64,000 bases of DNA, taken from Clostridia bacterium. Its GTDB lineage: Bacteria > Bacillota > Clostridia > Oscillospirales > Acutalibacteraceae. The notes beneath the pieces are model-generated. The model searched no databases, had not been told where the DNA came from, and was given only the letters and a program-made list of their open reading frames with translations. How positions within the stretch are numbered: the stretch's first letter is position 1; each line of letters opens with the position of its first letter. Below are positions 22,918 to 30,822 of the stretch, piece after piece. Both the position numbers and the translations under genes were made by a program. Location of the stretch: assembly GCA_900766585.1 (NCBI GenBank), contig CAAFVV010000050.1:1-64000 (forward strand), given 5' to 3'.

Positions 22918-25302
22918 TTATTTCAGCTCCACCACCGTGACGCCGGTCTCGCCCTCGCCGTAAACGCCGAGGCGGAACCGCTTGACGGAGGGATGACCCT
23001 TGAGGTGAGCGTGAATGGCGGCGCGCAGGGTGCCGGTGCCCTTGCCGTGGATCAGCGTCACCGTGCCGAGTCCCGCCATGACCGCGCCGTCGATAAAGGC
23101 GTCCGTCTCATAGAGCGCCTCCTCGACGCTCTTGCCGCGCAGATCCAGTTCGCTTTTGGCGCTGCGGGAGGCGCGGGATTCCAGCGTCATGCGCACGGCG
23201 GAAGGTTTTTGTCCCTTTTGCACGGTGCGCCCGCTGCGGTCAAGCAGCCGCAGGTTCGAGACGGGGACACGGGTGCGGATGATGCCCGCCTGCACCTCGG
23301 TCATGCCGTTTTTGTCGGGTGGCGTGATGACCACGCCCTTTTTGTCGATGTCCACAATGCGGACGTCATCGCCCGCTTTCAGCGGGCGGGGCAGGGCATA
23401 GCCCTCGGTCGGACGCGCGGTGACAGGATCGACCGCCTCCTCCAGCGAGCGCATTTTCGCACGCAGCTGACGCTGGGCGTCCTGCGTGCGGGCGGCGAAA
23501 TCGGCAGAGCCCTTTTCCCGCCGCAGGGCGTTCAGCTCCGCGATCAGCTGCTCGGCTTCACTGCGCGCCTTTTCCACGAGAGAGCGCGCTTCGGCGCGGG
23601 CATTTTCCAGCACCTGCTCCTGCTTTTTGCGGGCGTCGGCAAGCTGCGCCTCCGCCTCTTTGCGATGGGTGTCCGCCATCTCGCCCGCAAAGCGCGCCTC
23701 TTTCAGCTCGCGTTCCAACGCCTGCCGCCGCTCGTCTAAGCGGACGACTGTTTCCTCAAGCCGCCGGTCGTCGCCCGAGACCAGCTCCTTTGCACGGTCG
23801 ACCAGCGTTTCCTCCATGCCGAGCCTGCGGGAGATGGCAAACGCGTTGGAACGGCCGGGCGTGCCGATCAGCAGTCGGTAGGTCGGCCGCAGCGTGGCGA
23901 CGTCAAATTCGCAGCTGCCGTTTTCCACGCCGGGCGTGTTCAGCGCGAACGCCTTCAGCTCCGCGTAGTGCGTCGTGGCGGCAATGCGGGCGCCCTGCTG
24001 CCGCAGACGCTCAAGTATGGCGATGGCGAGCGCCGCGCCCTCGACGGGGTCGGTGCCCGCGCCCAACTCATCGGTAAGCACCAGCGTGCGGTCGTCCGCC
24101 TCCTTGAGGATGCGGATGAGGTTGGTCATATGGGCGGAAAAGGTGGAGAGCGACTGCTCGATGGACTGCTCGTCGCCGATGTCCGCCAGCACGCGGTCGA
24201 ACACTGACAGGCTGCTGCCGTCCCGCACCGGCGGGAGCAGGCCGCACATCACCATGAGGGTCAAAAGCCCGAGCGTTTTAAGTGTGACGGTCTTGCCGCC
24301 GGTGTTGGGGCCGGTGATGACGAGCGTATCAAATGCGCCGCCCAGCTCCACGTCGATTGGCACCGCCTTTTGCGGGTCGAGCAGCGGATGCCGCGCCCCG
24401 TGCAGCAGAATGTGTCCGTCGTCGGTCAGCGCGGGGCGCATCGCCTTCATGCGGTAGGCGAGCCGCGCCTTGGCAAAGATCAGATCCAGCTCGGTCACAG
24501 CGGTGTAGTCGGCAATAATGCCGTCGGCAAAGCTGCCGACCTCGGCGGAGAGCGCTGCGAGAATGCGCTCGATCTCCGCCTCCTCTTTGGATTCCAGCAC
24601 GCGCAGCTCATTGTTGGCCTCGACCGAGCTCATCGGCTCAATAAATACCGTTGCGCCCGACGCGGAGGTGTCATGGACAAGCCCCGGCACCTCGCTGCGG
24701 TGTTCGACGCGCACGGGGACGACAAAGCGGCCGTCGCGGATGGTGACGATCGGGTCCTGCAGCAGCTTTTGATAGGCGGGGGAGCGCACCATGTGGTCGA
24801 GCTGCTCCCGGATGCGGGCGGAGGCGGCGCGTTTTTTGCGGCGCAGGTCGGCGAGCAGCGGCGACGCGCCGTCGGCAATCTCTTCCTCGGACACGACGGT
24901 GGTGTTGATGCGGTCCTCCAGATATTTGTTCGGCGACAGCGTGTGGAAACGGTCATCAAGTACCGTCTGTGCGCCGGCGCAGTGGGCGTACCACTCGGCA
25001 AGCGAACGGATGACCCGCAGCGTCTCGCCGATGTCCAGTAGCTCGCGCAGCGACAGCACGGCGCCCGCCGCGGCACGGCGCAGCGCATTTGCGGTGTTTT
25101 TGAGCGCGCCGAAGGACGGGCTGCCGAAGCCCGCCATCAGGCGGCAGGCGGCGTCGGTCTCGTCGAGCAGGCGCTCGGCCTCCTTGCGGTAGGGAACGGG
25201 GACAAGCTCACGGGCCAGCTGAGCGGCATCCGCGCAGCAGGTCTCTTTCGCGAGCAGCTCAAGCACCTTGTCGAGCTCCAGTGCGATCATATCGCGATCC
25301 AT
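22918..25302 (-). CDS. mutS2: Endonuclease MutS2
   Basis: The 794-residue protein has the MutS2 order: N-terminal core helices, MutS-type ATPase with Walker A GPNTGGKTVTLK (about residue 330) and TDELGAGTDPVEG, a long coiled coil rich in Glu/Arg (about 500-620), a KOW-like segment and a C-terminal Smr nuclease domain with LDLRGKSVEEAL and IHGKGTGTLR. The family suppresses recombination and rescues collided ribosomes. The ATG at 25302 follows AAAGGAG; the longer open frame to 25794 overlaps recO and is spurious. It ends the minus-strand recO cluster, 32 bases downstream of recO. Confidence 0.95.
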   Translation of the reverse strand: MDRDMIALELDKVLELLAKETCCADAAQLARELVPVPYRKEAERLLDETDAACRLMAGFGSPSFGALKNTANALRRAAAGAVLSLRELLDIGETLRVIRSLAEWYAHCAGAQTVLDDRFHTLSPNKYLEDRINTTVVSEEEIADGASPLLADLRRKKRAASARIREQLDHMVRSPAYQKLLQDPIVTIRDGRFVVPVRVEHRSEVPGLVHDTSASGATVFIEPMSSVEANNELRVLESKEEAEIERILAALSAEVGSFADGIIADYTAVTELDLIFAKARLAYRMKAMRPALTDDGHILLHGARHPLLDPQKAVPIDVELGGAFDTLVITGPNTGGKTVTLKTLGLLTLMVMCGLLPPVRDGSSLSVFDRVLADIGDEQSIEQSLSTFSAHMTNLIRILKEADDRTLVLTDELGAGTDPVEGAALAIAILERLRQQGARIAATTHYAELKAFALNTPGVENGSCEFDVATLRPTYRLLIGTPGRSNAFAISRRLGMEETLVDRAKELVSGDDRRLEETVVRLDERRQALERELKEARFAGEMADTHRKEAEAQLADARKKQEQVLENARAEARSLVEKARSEAEQLIAELNALRREKGSADFAARTQDAQRQLRAKMRSLEEAVDPVTARPTEGYALPRPLKAGDDVRIVDIDKKGVVITPPDKNGMTEVQAGIIRTRVPVSNLRLLDRSGRTVQKGQKPSAVRMTLESRASRSAKSELDLRGKSVEEALYETDAFIDGAVMAGLGTVTLIHGKGTGTLRAAIHAHLKGHPSVKRFRLGVYGEGETGVTVVELK

Positions 25303-25334
25303 AGTGTTCTCCTTTGATATAAGCGGGCAGGGCG

Positions 25335-26090
25335 TCACAGCCCGAAGCCCTGCAATGAGTGGTAAAAATCCAATGTACGAAAGCCGCGGCCGAGCTGATG
25401 GAGCAAAAACCGCTCGCTGACCTCGGCGAGCGCCGCGAGCGTCGGCTCGGGCAGCCGGAAGCGAAACGCGCGCTCGACCGGCGACATATGAATGTGCCGC
25501 AGCGCCGCAAGCATCCCGGCAGAAAGCGGCAGACCGTCCGTTTTGGCGGCGCAGCCGGCGCAGAGCAGATTGCCCTCCGCGGGCGACAGGCGGAAAGACT
25601 CCGCCTCCGTCCGCCCGCAGCGGGCGCAGCCGGACAGGTCGGGCGCATAGCCGCCGAGCAAAAGCATTCGCTGCTCGACCACGCATTTGACCAGCAGCGG
25701 CGGGTAGACATCGCCGTTTAGGTGGTGCAGCCCCAAAAGCATCAGGCGCAGCATGGCATCCGCCGGTTCCTCGCGCGGCGCCAAAACGCCGCACAGCTCG
25801 CAGAAATACTGCGCGATCGACAGCCGCTCCATATCGCGGTTCAGGTCAAAAAAATTGTGCAGCGGCTCGACTTCACCGATTATGTAGCCGCCGCTTCGCC
25901 CCTGGTGAAGCGTGAAGCGGCCGTAGGACAGCAGCCGGGTGACGCCGGAATTGCGGCTTTTGCTCTTTTGCGCCCCGCGGGCGGAGGCACGCAGAAGCCC
26001 GGCGTCGCGGGTCAGCAGCTGCACAAAACGGTCAGCCTCCCCGACGTTGTTGTTCTCCCGGACGATCAGTCCGTCGGTCTTCAGTTCCAC
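25335..26090 (-). CDS. recO: DNA repair protein RecO
   Basis: The 251-residue product starts with the RecO OB-fold (KTDGLIVRENNNVGEADRFVQLLT) and has a four-cysteine zinc motif, CARCG and CAGC, at about residues 154-177, then an alpha-helical C-terminal part. It loads RecA at single-strand gaps with RecR. The start is a GTG at 26090, nine bases downstream of AAGGAGG, which lies inside the overlapping yqzL gene. The position behind era and yqzL is conserved in Firmicutes. Confidence 0.93.
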   Translation of the reverse strand: MELKTDGLIVRENNNVGEADRFVQLLTRDAGLLRASARGAQKSKSRNSGVTRLLSYGRFTLHQGRSGGYIIGEVEPLHNFFDLNRDMERLSIAQYFCELCGVLAPREEPADAMLRLMLLGLHHLNGDVYPPLLVKCVVEQRMLLLGGYAPDLSGCARCGRTEAESFRLSPAEGNLLCAGCAAKTDGLPLSAGMLAALRHIHMSPVERAFRFRLPEPTLAALAEVSERFLLHQLGRGFRTLDFYHSLQGFGL

Positions 26091-26187
26091 GGGGTTCCTC
26101 CTTCGGCGGGATCACGCCGCAATAGGTCAGATAATCCTCCACCCGTCCGGTCGCGGCAAAGCGCTCCCAAAGCCGGTCCTCTTCCAT
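26032..26187 (-). CDS. yqzL: YqzL-family small protein
   Basis: A 51-codon reading frame starts at the ATG at 26187 (MEEDRLWERFAATGRVEDYL) behind AAGGGGGCGG. The W-x-x-F-x-x-TG-x-V-x-x-YL pattern is that of YqzL, a small protein of unknown function found between era and recO in Bacillus, which is exactly the position here. The last 19 codons overlap recO in another frame, and the recO ribosome site lies inside the gene, so the two are probably translationally coupled. The conserved part ends near residue 30; the rest is likely a variable tail. Confidence 0.7.
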   Translation of the reverse strand: MEEDRLWERFAATGRVEDYLTYCGVIPPKEEPRGTEDRRTDRPGEQQRRGG

Positions 26188-26277
26188 AGCTGTCCGCCCC
26201 CTTTACGCGTATAGCGTGTGCGCGGGGAGCGGCGGCATACATGGAAAGCGGCGGCGGGAGGAATTGGCAGCGCGCGG

Positions 26278-26676
26278 TCAGTCAAGCCCGAGCGCACGGC
26301 GGCCAATTGCTTCGGTGCCGGGATAGACCAGCAGCTCACGCACGGTGTAGCTGCCGTCCGCCGCCTTTTTTCCGCGCACGTTGACATCGACCATCTGCCC
26401 GACGATAAGCCCGTCGGCGGACAGACTGCCGCCCTCCGTGCTGCGGATGGCGTGCGCGTTGTCCACGCGCAGAAGATAGGTGTCGGGCTGTTCGTCGGTG
26501 GAAAAGACCGACGTCAGGGAAATGACGGTGCAGCCGTTTTCTTCGGTGATCTCGCGGATATAGCCGCGCAGATCGTGCGTGCCGCTTTTCGGAATGATAT
26601 ACAGACAGGTGACAGCGAGCAGGATGGCCAAAAGCACCCAGCCCGACACAGAAAGCACACGTTTTCCGACAGACAT
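26278..26676 (-). CDS. Unknown membrane-anchored small protein
   Basis: The 132-residue protein has one membrane helix (VLSVSGWVLLAILLAVTCLYII, residues 7-28) and an extracytoplasmic beta-rich region (RGYIREITEENGCTVISL, then GLIVGQMVDVNVRG and SYTVRELLVYPG) that looks like a small OB-like barrel. I do not recognise a named family. GAGGAGG precedes the ATG by eight bases. It lies 24 bases after era and 90 bases before yqzL in the same direction, in a place where Bacillus has no gene, so it is a lineage-specific insertion into a conserved cluster. Confidence 0.7.
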   Translation of the reverse strand: MSVGKRVLSVSGWVLLAILLAVTCLYIIPKSGTHDLRGYIREITEENGCTVISLTSVFSTDEQPDTYLLRVDNAHAIRSTEGGSLSADGLIVGQMVDVNVRGKKAADGSYTVRELLVYPGTEAIGRRALGLD

Positions 26677-26700
26677 GATAGTTCCTCCTCTGTTGCCTGC

Positions 26701-27603
26701 TTAAATTTTATAGCCGAGCGAGCCTAAAAAGCCCTGGCGGTTGCGCCAGTCCTCCTTGACCTTGACCCAGCACTGCAGATTGACCCGCACGCCGAACAGC
26801 GCCTCCATCTCCGCGCGGGCGCGGGACGCGATCTCCTTGAGCATCGCGCCGCGCTTGCCGATGACCATGCCCTTGTGGCTGTCGCGCTCGCAGTAGATGA
26901 TGGCGTCGATGTCGAGAATCGGGCCGGACTCGGTCTCCCGCTCCTTCATGCTCTCGACCGCGACTGCGATGCCGTGGGGGATCTCCTGCCGCAGAAGCAG
27001 CAGCATCTGTTCGCGGATCAGCTCGGCGGCAAGCACCTGCTCGGGCTGATCGCTGACCGCGTCGTCGGGGAAAAAGTGCGGGCTTTCAAAGGCAAAGCCT
27101 GACAGGACGGCAATCAGCTCGTCTACGCCCTCGCCGGTCAGCGCGCTGACCGGCAGGATGGCGGAAAAGTCATACTGCTCCTTCCACGCGGCAATGCAGG
27201 GGAGCAGCGCGCTCTTATCCTCGAGCAGGTCGGTCTTGTTCAGCACCAAAACGGCGGGCAGTCCCGTTTTTTTGAACTGCTCGAGCAGCGCAAGCTCCGC
27301 TTCCCGCGGGGTCTCACCCGGCTCGGTGACGAGCATGCCGACATCCACGCCCGAGACCGCTTCGCCGATGGACTGCACCATAAAATCGCCAAGACGGGTG
27401 CGGGGTCGGTGGTTGCCGGGTGTGTCCAGAAACACGAGCTGGGTCTCATTCCGGGTCAGCACCCCCATAATGCGGGTGCGGGTGGTCTGCGGCTTATCGG
27501 ATACGATGGCGACCTTGCGCCCGACGATGGCGTTGAGCATCGAGGACTTGCCGACGTTCGGACGACCAACAATGGCGATAAAGGCGGAACGGGAATCGGG
27601 CAT
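26701..27603 (-). CDS. era: GTPase Era
   Basis: The 300-residue protein has the GTPase motifs GRPNVGKSS, TTRTRIMGV, DTPGNHRP and NKTD and a C-terminal KH RNA-binding domain with KGMVIGKRGAMLKEI. Era binds the 3' end of 16S rRNA in 30S assembly. The ATG at 27603 follows AAAAAGGAG. It is downstream of ybeY, whose product also acts in 16S rRNA maturation. Confidence 0.97.
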   Translation of the reverse strand: MPDSRSAFIAIVGRPNVGKSSMLNAIVGRKVAIVSDKPQTTRTRIMGVLTRNETQLVFLDTPGNHRPRTRLGDFMVQSIGEAVSGVDVGMLVTEPGETPREAELALLEQFKKTGLPAVLVLNKTDLLEDKSALLPCIAAWKEQYDFSAILPVSALTGEGVDELIAVLSGFAFESPHFFPDDAVSDQPEQVLAAELIREQMLLLLRQEIPHGIAVAVESMKERETESGPILDIDAIIYCERDSHKGMVIGKRGAMLKEIASRARAEMEALFGVRVNLQCWVKVKEDWRNRQGFLGSLGYKI

Positions 27604-27631
27604 GATGCAGTCTCCTTTTTGTTGATACAAA

Positions 27632-27664
27632 GGCCTGTCCCATCCGCACGGACGGAGACAGGCC
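27632..27664 (-). terminator. Weak hairpin between ybeY and era
   Basis: GGCCTGTC and GACAGGCC form an 8-bp stem with further CCGT/ACGG pairing inside; on the minus strand it is followed by TTTG only. It could be a partial terminator or mRNA processing element that lowers read-through into era. Confidence 0.4.
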
Positions 27665-27679
27665 GCAGATGTGTTCGGT

Positions 27680-28177
27680 TTATTCCATCACATAGCTTTC
27701 GCCGCGGGGCAGTCCCACCTGAAGCATGACAGCCTCCTCGTGCTCGCGCATACGCACGGCGGGCAGGCCGCCGCCCACATGGTCATAGCCGAGCAGATGC
27801 AGCATGGAATGGACGGTTAAGTACCCGACCTCACGCTGAAGCGAGTGGCCGAAATGCTCCGCCTGGATCGCTGCCTGCTCAACGGAGAGGATGATATCGC
27901 CGAGCATTTTTGCGCCGGTGGCGGGGTCGATATCATAGACGTTGTTTTCCCCGAGCGGGAAGGACAGCACGTCGGTCACGGCGTCGATATGGCGGTGCTC
28001 CTTGTTGATCTGGCGGATCTGCTCGTTGTCCACGATGGAAATATCGACCTGCGCCGCGCCCTCAAAATTTTCATATTGCAGCACGGCGTGGCAGCAGCGG
28101 CGCATCAGCAGACGGATGCCCGTCGGGATCTTGACGGTTTTTTGCTTGTTTTCAATAACGACCTTGATCTTTTCCAT
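27680..28177 (-). CDS. ybeY: Endoribonuclease YbeY
   Basis: The 165-residue protein carries the YbeY zinc signature, three histidines in HSMLHLLGYDH, and the DVLSFPLGE segment. It acts in 16S rRNA 3'-end maturation and ribosome quality control. The ATG at 28177 follows AGAGGA; it overlaps the end of the phoH gene by 26 bases. Longer starts lie inside phoH without ribosome sites. Confidence 0.95.
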   Translation of the reverse strand: MEKIKVVIENKQKTVKIPTGIRLLMRRCCHAVLQYENFEGAAQVDISIVDNEQIRQINKEHRHIDAVTDVLSFPLGENNVYDIDPATGAKMLGDIILSVEQAAIQAEHFGHSLQREVGYLTVHSMLHLLGYDHVGGGLPAVRMREHEEAVMLQVGLPRGESYVME

Positions 28178-29156
28178 GGCTAGAATTCCTCTTTCCTTCC
28201 TGAGTTTTTTCATATTTATCATAGGCGGCGATGATCCGCTGCACGAGCGGGTTGCGCACAACATCCTTCGCAGAAAAGGGGCAGACGGCAATATCTTCAA
28301 CGCCTTTAAGAATACGCATGACCTCTTTCAGACCGCTTTTCTGGTGGCTGGGCAGGTCAATCTGGGTGATGTCGCCGGTGACGACCATTTTGGAGTGGAA
28401 GCCGAGGCGGGTCAGAAACATTTTCATTTGCTCGGGCGTGGTATTCTGCGCCTCGTCCAGAATCACAAAGCTATCGTCGAGCGTGCGCCCGCGCATATAG
28501 GCGAGCGGTGCAATCTCGATGTTGCCGCGCTCCACATATTTCTGGTAGTTTTCGGTGCCCAGCATATCAAACAGCGCGTCGTAGAGCGGGCGCAGATACG
28601 GGTCGATCTTTGATTGCAGGTCGCCGGGGAGAAAGCCGAGCTTTTCGCCCGCTTCGACGGCGGGGCGGGTCAGGATGATGCGGTTGACCTCCTTGGCGCG
28701 GAAGGCGTTGACCGCCATTGCGACCGCGAGATAGGTCTTGCCTGTGCCCGCCGGGCCGACGCCGAGCGTCACGGTGTTCTGCCGAATGGCCTCGACATAC
28801 TGCTTTTGTCCGAGCGTTTTCGGCTTGACGGGGCGCCCCTTTGAGGTGACGCAGATGCTGTCCGAGCCGAGGGAGGGGAGCGCGTCGTCGCCGCCCTCGT
28901 CCACAAGGGTCAGCACGTACCGCACCTGCTGCTCGCCGACCTGCTCGCCACGGTTGATGAGCAGCAAAAGCCCGTCGATCGCACGCGCCGCCTTCGAGAC
29001 CGCCTCCACCTCGCCGCTGACCTTGATATCGGTGCCGCGGGTGAGGATCGACACCCCGTAATGCCGCTCGATCAGGCGGATGTTTTCATCAAAGCTGCCG
29101 AACAGACTGACCGCCTGCTCCATGCGTTCCACATTGATGAGTTGTTCGGTCGTCAT
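28152..29156 (-). CDS. phoH: PhoH-like ATPase
   Basis: The 334-residue protein has an N-terminal KH-like domain (about 1-80), the PhoH ATPase core with Walker A GPAGTGKT (134-141), Walker B FVILDEAQN and VVTGDITQIDLP. PhoH proteins next to YbeY are thought to act in RNA metabolism. AAAGGAGG lies ahead of the ATG, and an extended TGATATAAT -10 box lies upstream at 29202-29210, so this is probably the start of a phoH-ybeY-era-recO-mutS2 transcript in addition to read-through from yqfCD. Confidence 0.94.
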   Translation of the reverse strand: MTTEQLINVERMEQAVSLFGSFDENIRLIERHYGVSILTRGTDIKVSGEVEAVSKAARAIDGLLLLINRGEQVGEQQVRYVLTLVDEGGDDALPSLGSDSICVTSKGRPVKPKTLGQKQYVEAIRQNTVTLGVGPAGTGKTYLAVAMAVNAFRAKEVNRIILTRPAVEAGEKLGFLPGDLQSKIDPYLRPLYDALFDMLGTENYQKYVERGNIEIAPLAYMRGRTLDDSFVILDEAQNTTPEQMKMFLTRLGFHSKMVVTGDITQIDLPSHQKSGLKEVMRILKGVEDIAVCPFSAKDVVRNPLVQRIIAAYDKYEKTQEGKRNSSHGKDQGRY

Positions 29157-29201
29157 ACAGGGTATTTCCTCCTTTTCCCAATATGTCTTATATTTATCTA
29201 T

Positions 29202-29236
29202 ATTATATCAATAAAAATCCAAAAAGTCATTGTCAA
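29202..29236 (-). promoter_or_regulatory. Promoter of the phoH-ybeY-era cluster
   Basis: On the minus strand TGATATAAT forms an extended -10 box (29210-29202). TTGACA (29236-29231) is 23 bp upstream, too far for a standard spacer, while ATGACT (29230-29225) has the right 17-bp spacing; the extended -10 may be enough. The surrounding 100 bases are strikingly AT-rich for this window. Confidence 0.6.
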
Positions 29237-29249
29237 AAATAAACGAAAT

Positions 29250-30431
29250 TTAATCGTTTTTCTCTACATATAACCGTTGCTCCCGCGCGATATCCTCCTC
29301 GCAGATATAGTGCCCGGTCAAAATGCAGGTTTGATTGACGGTTTCGCAGATATAGCGGCTTTCGAGCACCCGCGATGCCGACAGCTCCGCCGCCTCCCGC
29401 GCCCGCAGACGGAGGACGGCTTCCGTGTAGGCCTGCTCGCCGGTGCGGGTGACGGGGGAGGGGATCAGCGAGGTGATCTGCCGGTGGCGAAGGCCGAGCG
29501 GGAGCGGCAGTTCGCGGAAGGTGAGCAGGCGGTCATCCTGACGGGTTTCGGTGAGGTCGGGCAGCGGCGATGGCGCATACAGCGGGATCTCCCAGCCGAA
29601 AAACACGAAGCTGACCCGATAGGCGGAGGGACCCGGCAGCAGGCATTCCTCCGCAAACGGCACCGCGACCGACAGCTCCCGCTCGGTGCGGGCGATGACC
29701 CGTCCGACCGAACGGCGCAGAAGCAGGCTCTTGTCGGCAATGGTCGCCCCGCTGACGAGCAGGGTACCGGCGGCGACGGCGTCACCGGGATGCACGAGCG
29801 CCTCGCCGCCGTAGATCTCGGTGCGCAGGATCCAGCCGTCGCGGGCGGCGATGAGGTTGGAGGGCGGATCGGTGGTGCGGATGTCGATCGGCGGATCGGA
29901 TTCCAAAAGCTCCACATGGGCGACGCTGCCCTCGAGATTCACGGTCAGCCAGGCGACGCCCTCCGCGCGGCAGAGCGCTTCGAGGCGGATGGTCTCGATA
30001 TCGAGTGCTTTGATCGGTGCACCGACATAGACACCCCATTCCTGCACCGTCCGGCGCACGCTGTCCTCCGGCAGCGTGTTATTGCCGTTGACCGTGACCG
30101 CCCAGATGCGGCAGGACAGCAGCTGCCACAGCAGCAGAGACAGCGCCAGCCCGACCGCCAGCCCCGACCGCCCGCGCAGCCGCCGCAGGCGAAACGCCAG
30201 TCCGCGGCGGCGGGTCAGATGCAGCCGCAGCCCCGCCCGTCTGGCGGGACGGCGCAGGCGGGCATAGTGGCGGGCGGCACAACAGGCGGACAGGGTGATC
30301 CCCTCGCGCCGCACATGCCAGAGCGGGATGCCGCTTTCGGCGGCAGCCTGCAAAAAGCGGGCGGGCGAGCCGCCCTCGGCGGAAAAGCCGACATAGCCGG
30401 TGAGATAACAGACAGGCAGCGGAATTGACAT
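29250..30431 (-). CDS. yqfD: Sporulation protein YqfD
   Basis: The 393-residue protein fits YqfD: an N-terminal domain (YVGFSAEGGSPARFLQAAAESGIPLWHVRR), a basic stretch, a membrane helix (GLAVGLALSLLLWQLLSC, about residues 91-108) and a large extracytoplasmic part with NGNNTLPEDSVR and LVHPGDAVAAGTLLVSG. In Bacillus it belongs to the mother-cell SigE regulon. The ATG at 30431 follows GGAGGG; it starts 13 bases after yqfC. The arginine density between residues 50 and 85 is unusually high. Confidence 0.9.
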   Translation of the reverse strand: MSIPLPVCYLTGYVGFSAEGGSPARFLQAAAESGIPLWHVRREGITLSACCAARHYARLRRPARRAGLRLHLTRRRGLAFRLRRLRGRSGLAVGLALSLLLWQLLSCRIWAVTVNGNNTLPEDSVRRTVQEWGVYVGAPIKALDIETIRLEALCRAEGVAWLTVNLEGSVAHVELLESDPPIDIRTTDPPSNLIAARDGWILRTEIYGGEALVHPGDAVAAGTLLVSGATIADKSLLLRRSVGRVIARTERELSVAVPFAEECLLPGPSAYRVSFVFFGWEIPLYAPSPLPDLTETRQDDRLLTFRELPLPLGLRHRQITSLIPSPVTRTGEQAYTEAVLRLRAREAAELSASRVLESRYICETVNQTCILTGHYICEEDIAREQRLYVEKND

Positions 30432-30444
30432 GACGCTTTCCCTC

Positions 30445-30729
30445 CTATTCCGCATATTCCACGGAGAGAATATGTCCGCAGACGGTGAGGCTGTCGGCGG
30501 ACAGAACCGTTAGACACAGCCGCCCGCCCCGCACCCAAAGTGTGCCGCAGGCGGTCTCCAGCGCGATGCGGTCCTCCTCGCAGACCCGCAGACGGCAGCT
30601 GTTTTCGATCCGCACCTGGCGGTTGCCGGTCAGCTCCACGCGCGGCACGGCGGTCAGACTGCCTGCCGGCAGGTCAAGCAGCCGTTCTGCCCGTTCGCCG
30701 AGCGCGGCCGGGCGCTTTTTCCGTTTCAT
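30445..30729 (-). CDS. yqfC: Sporulation protein YqfC
   Basis: The 94-residue protein matches YqfC: basic N-terminus, LLDLPAGSLTAVPRVELTGNRQV near the start, and a C-terminal LTVCGHILSVEYAE. The family is SigE-dependent in Bacillus and of unknown molecular function. It is the first gene of the yqfC-yqfD pair, with a SigE-like promoter just upstream (30754-30782). Confidence 0.9.
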   Translation of the reverse strand: MKRKKRPAALGERAERLLDLPAGSLTAVPRVELTGNRQVRIENSCRLRVCEEDRIALETACGTLWVRGGRLCLTVLSADSLTVCGHILSVEYAE

Positions 30730-30753
30730 GGCGTCATCTCCCCTTTTGGAAAA

Positions 30754-30801
30754 AGCCTATGCGCCGGAAGGGGGAATAATGCCGCGGGGCGGTCATAAGC
30801 A
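30754..30801. promoter_or_regulatory. Divergent SigE-like promoters for yqfC and ylbJ
   Basis: On the plus strand GGAATAAT (30773-30780), 13 bases, CATAAGCA (30794-30801) resembles the SigE pattern GKMATATT / CATACAnT. On the minus strand GCATTATT (30782-30775), 13 bases, CATAGGCT (30761-30754) does the same. The two -35 elements share the central AATAAT bases. Both flanking genes are SigE-controlled in Bacillus. Confidence 0.5.
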
Positions 30802-30822
30802 TAGAGAGAGGAGGCGGTTGGT

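Noticed and set aside
22918..25794. Longer MutS2 with about 160 extra N-terminal residues
   Set aside because: The extension lies antiparallel-free but fully inside recO in another frame, lacks a ribosome site and is not part of the MutS2 family.
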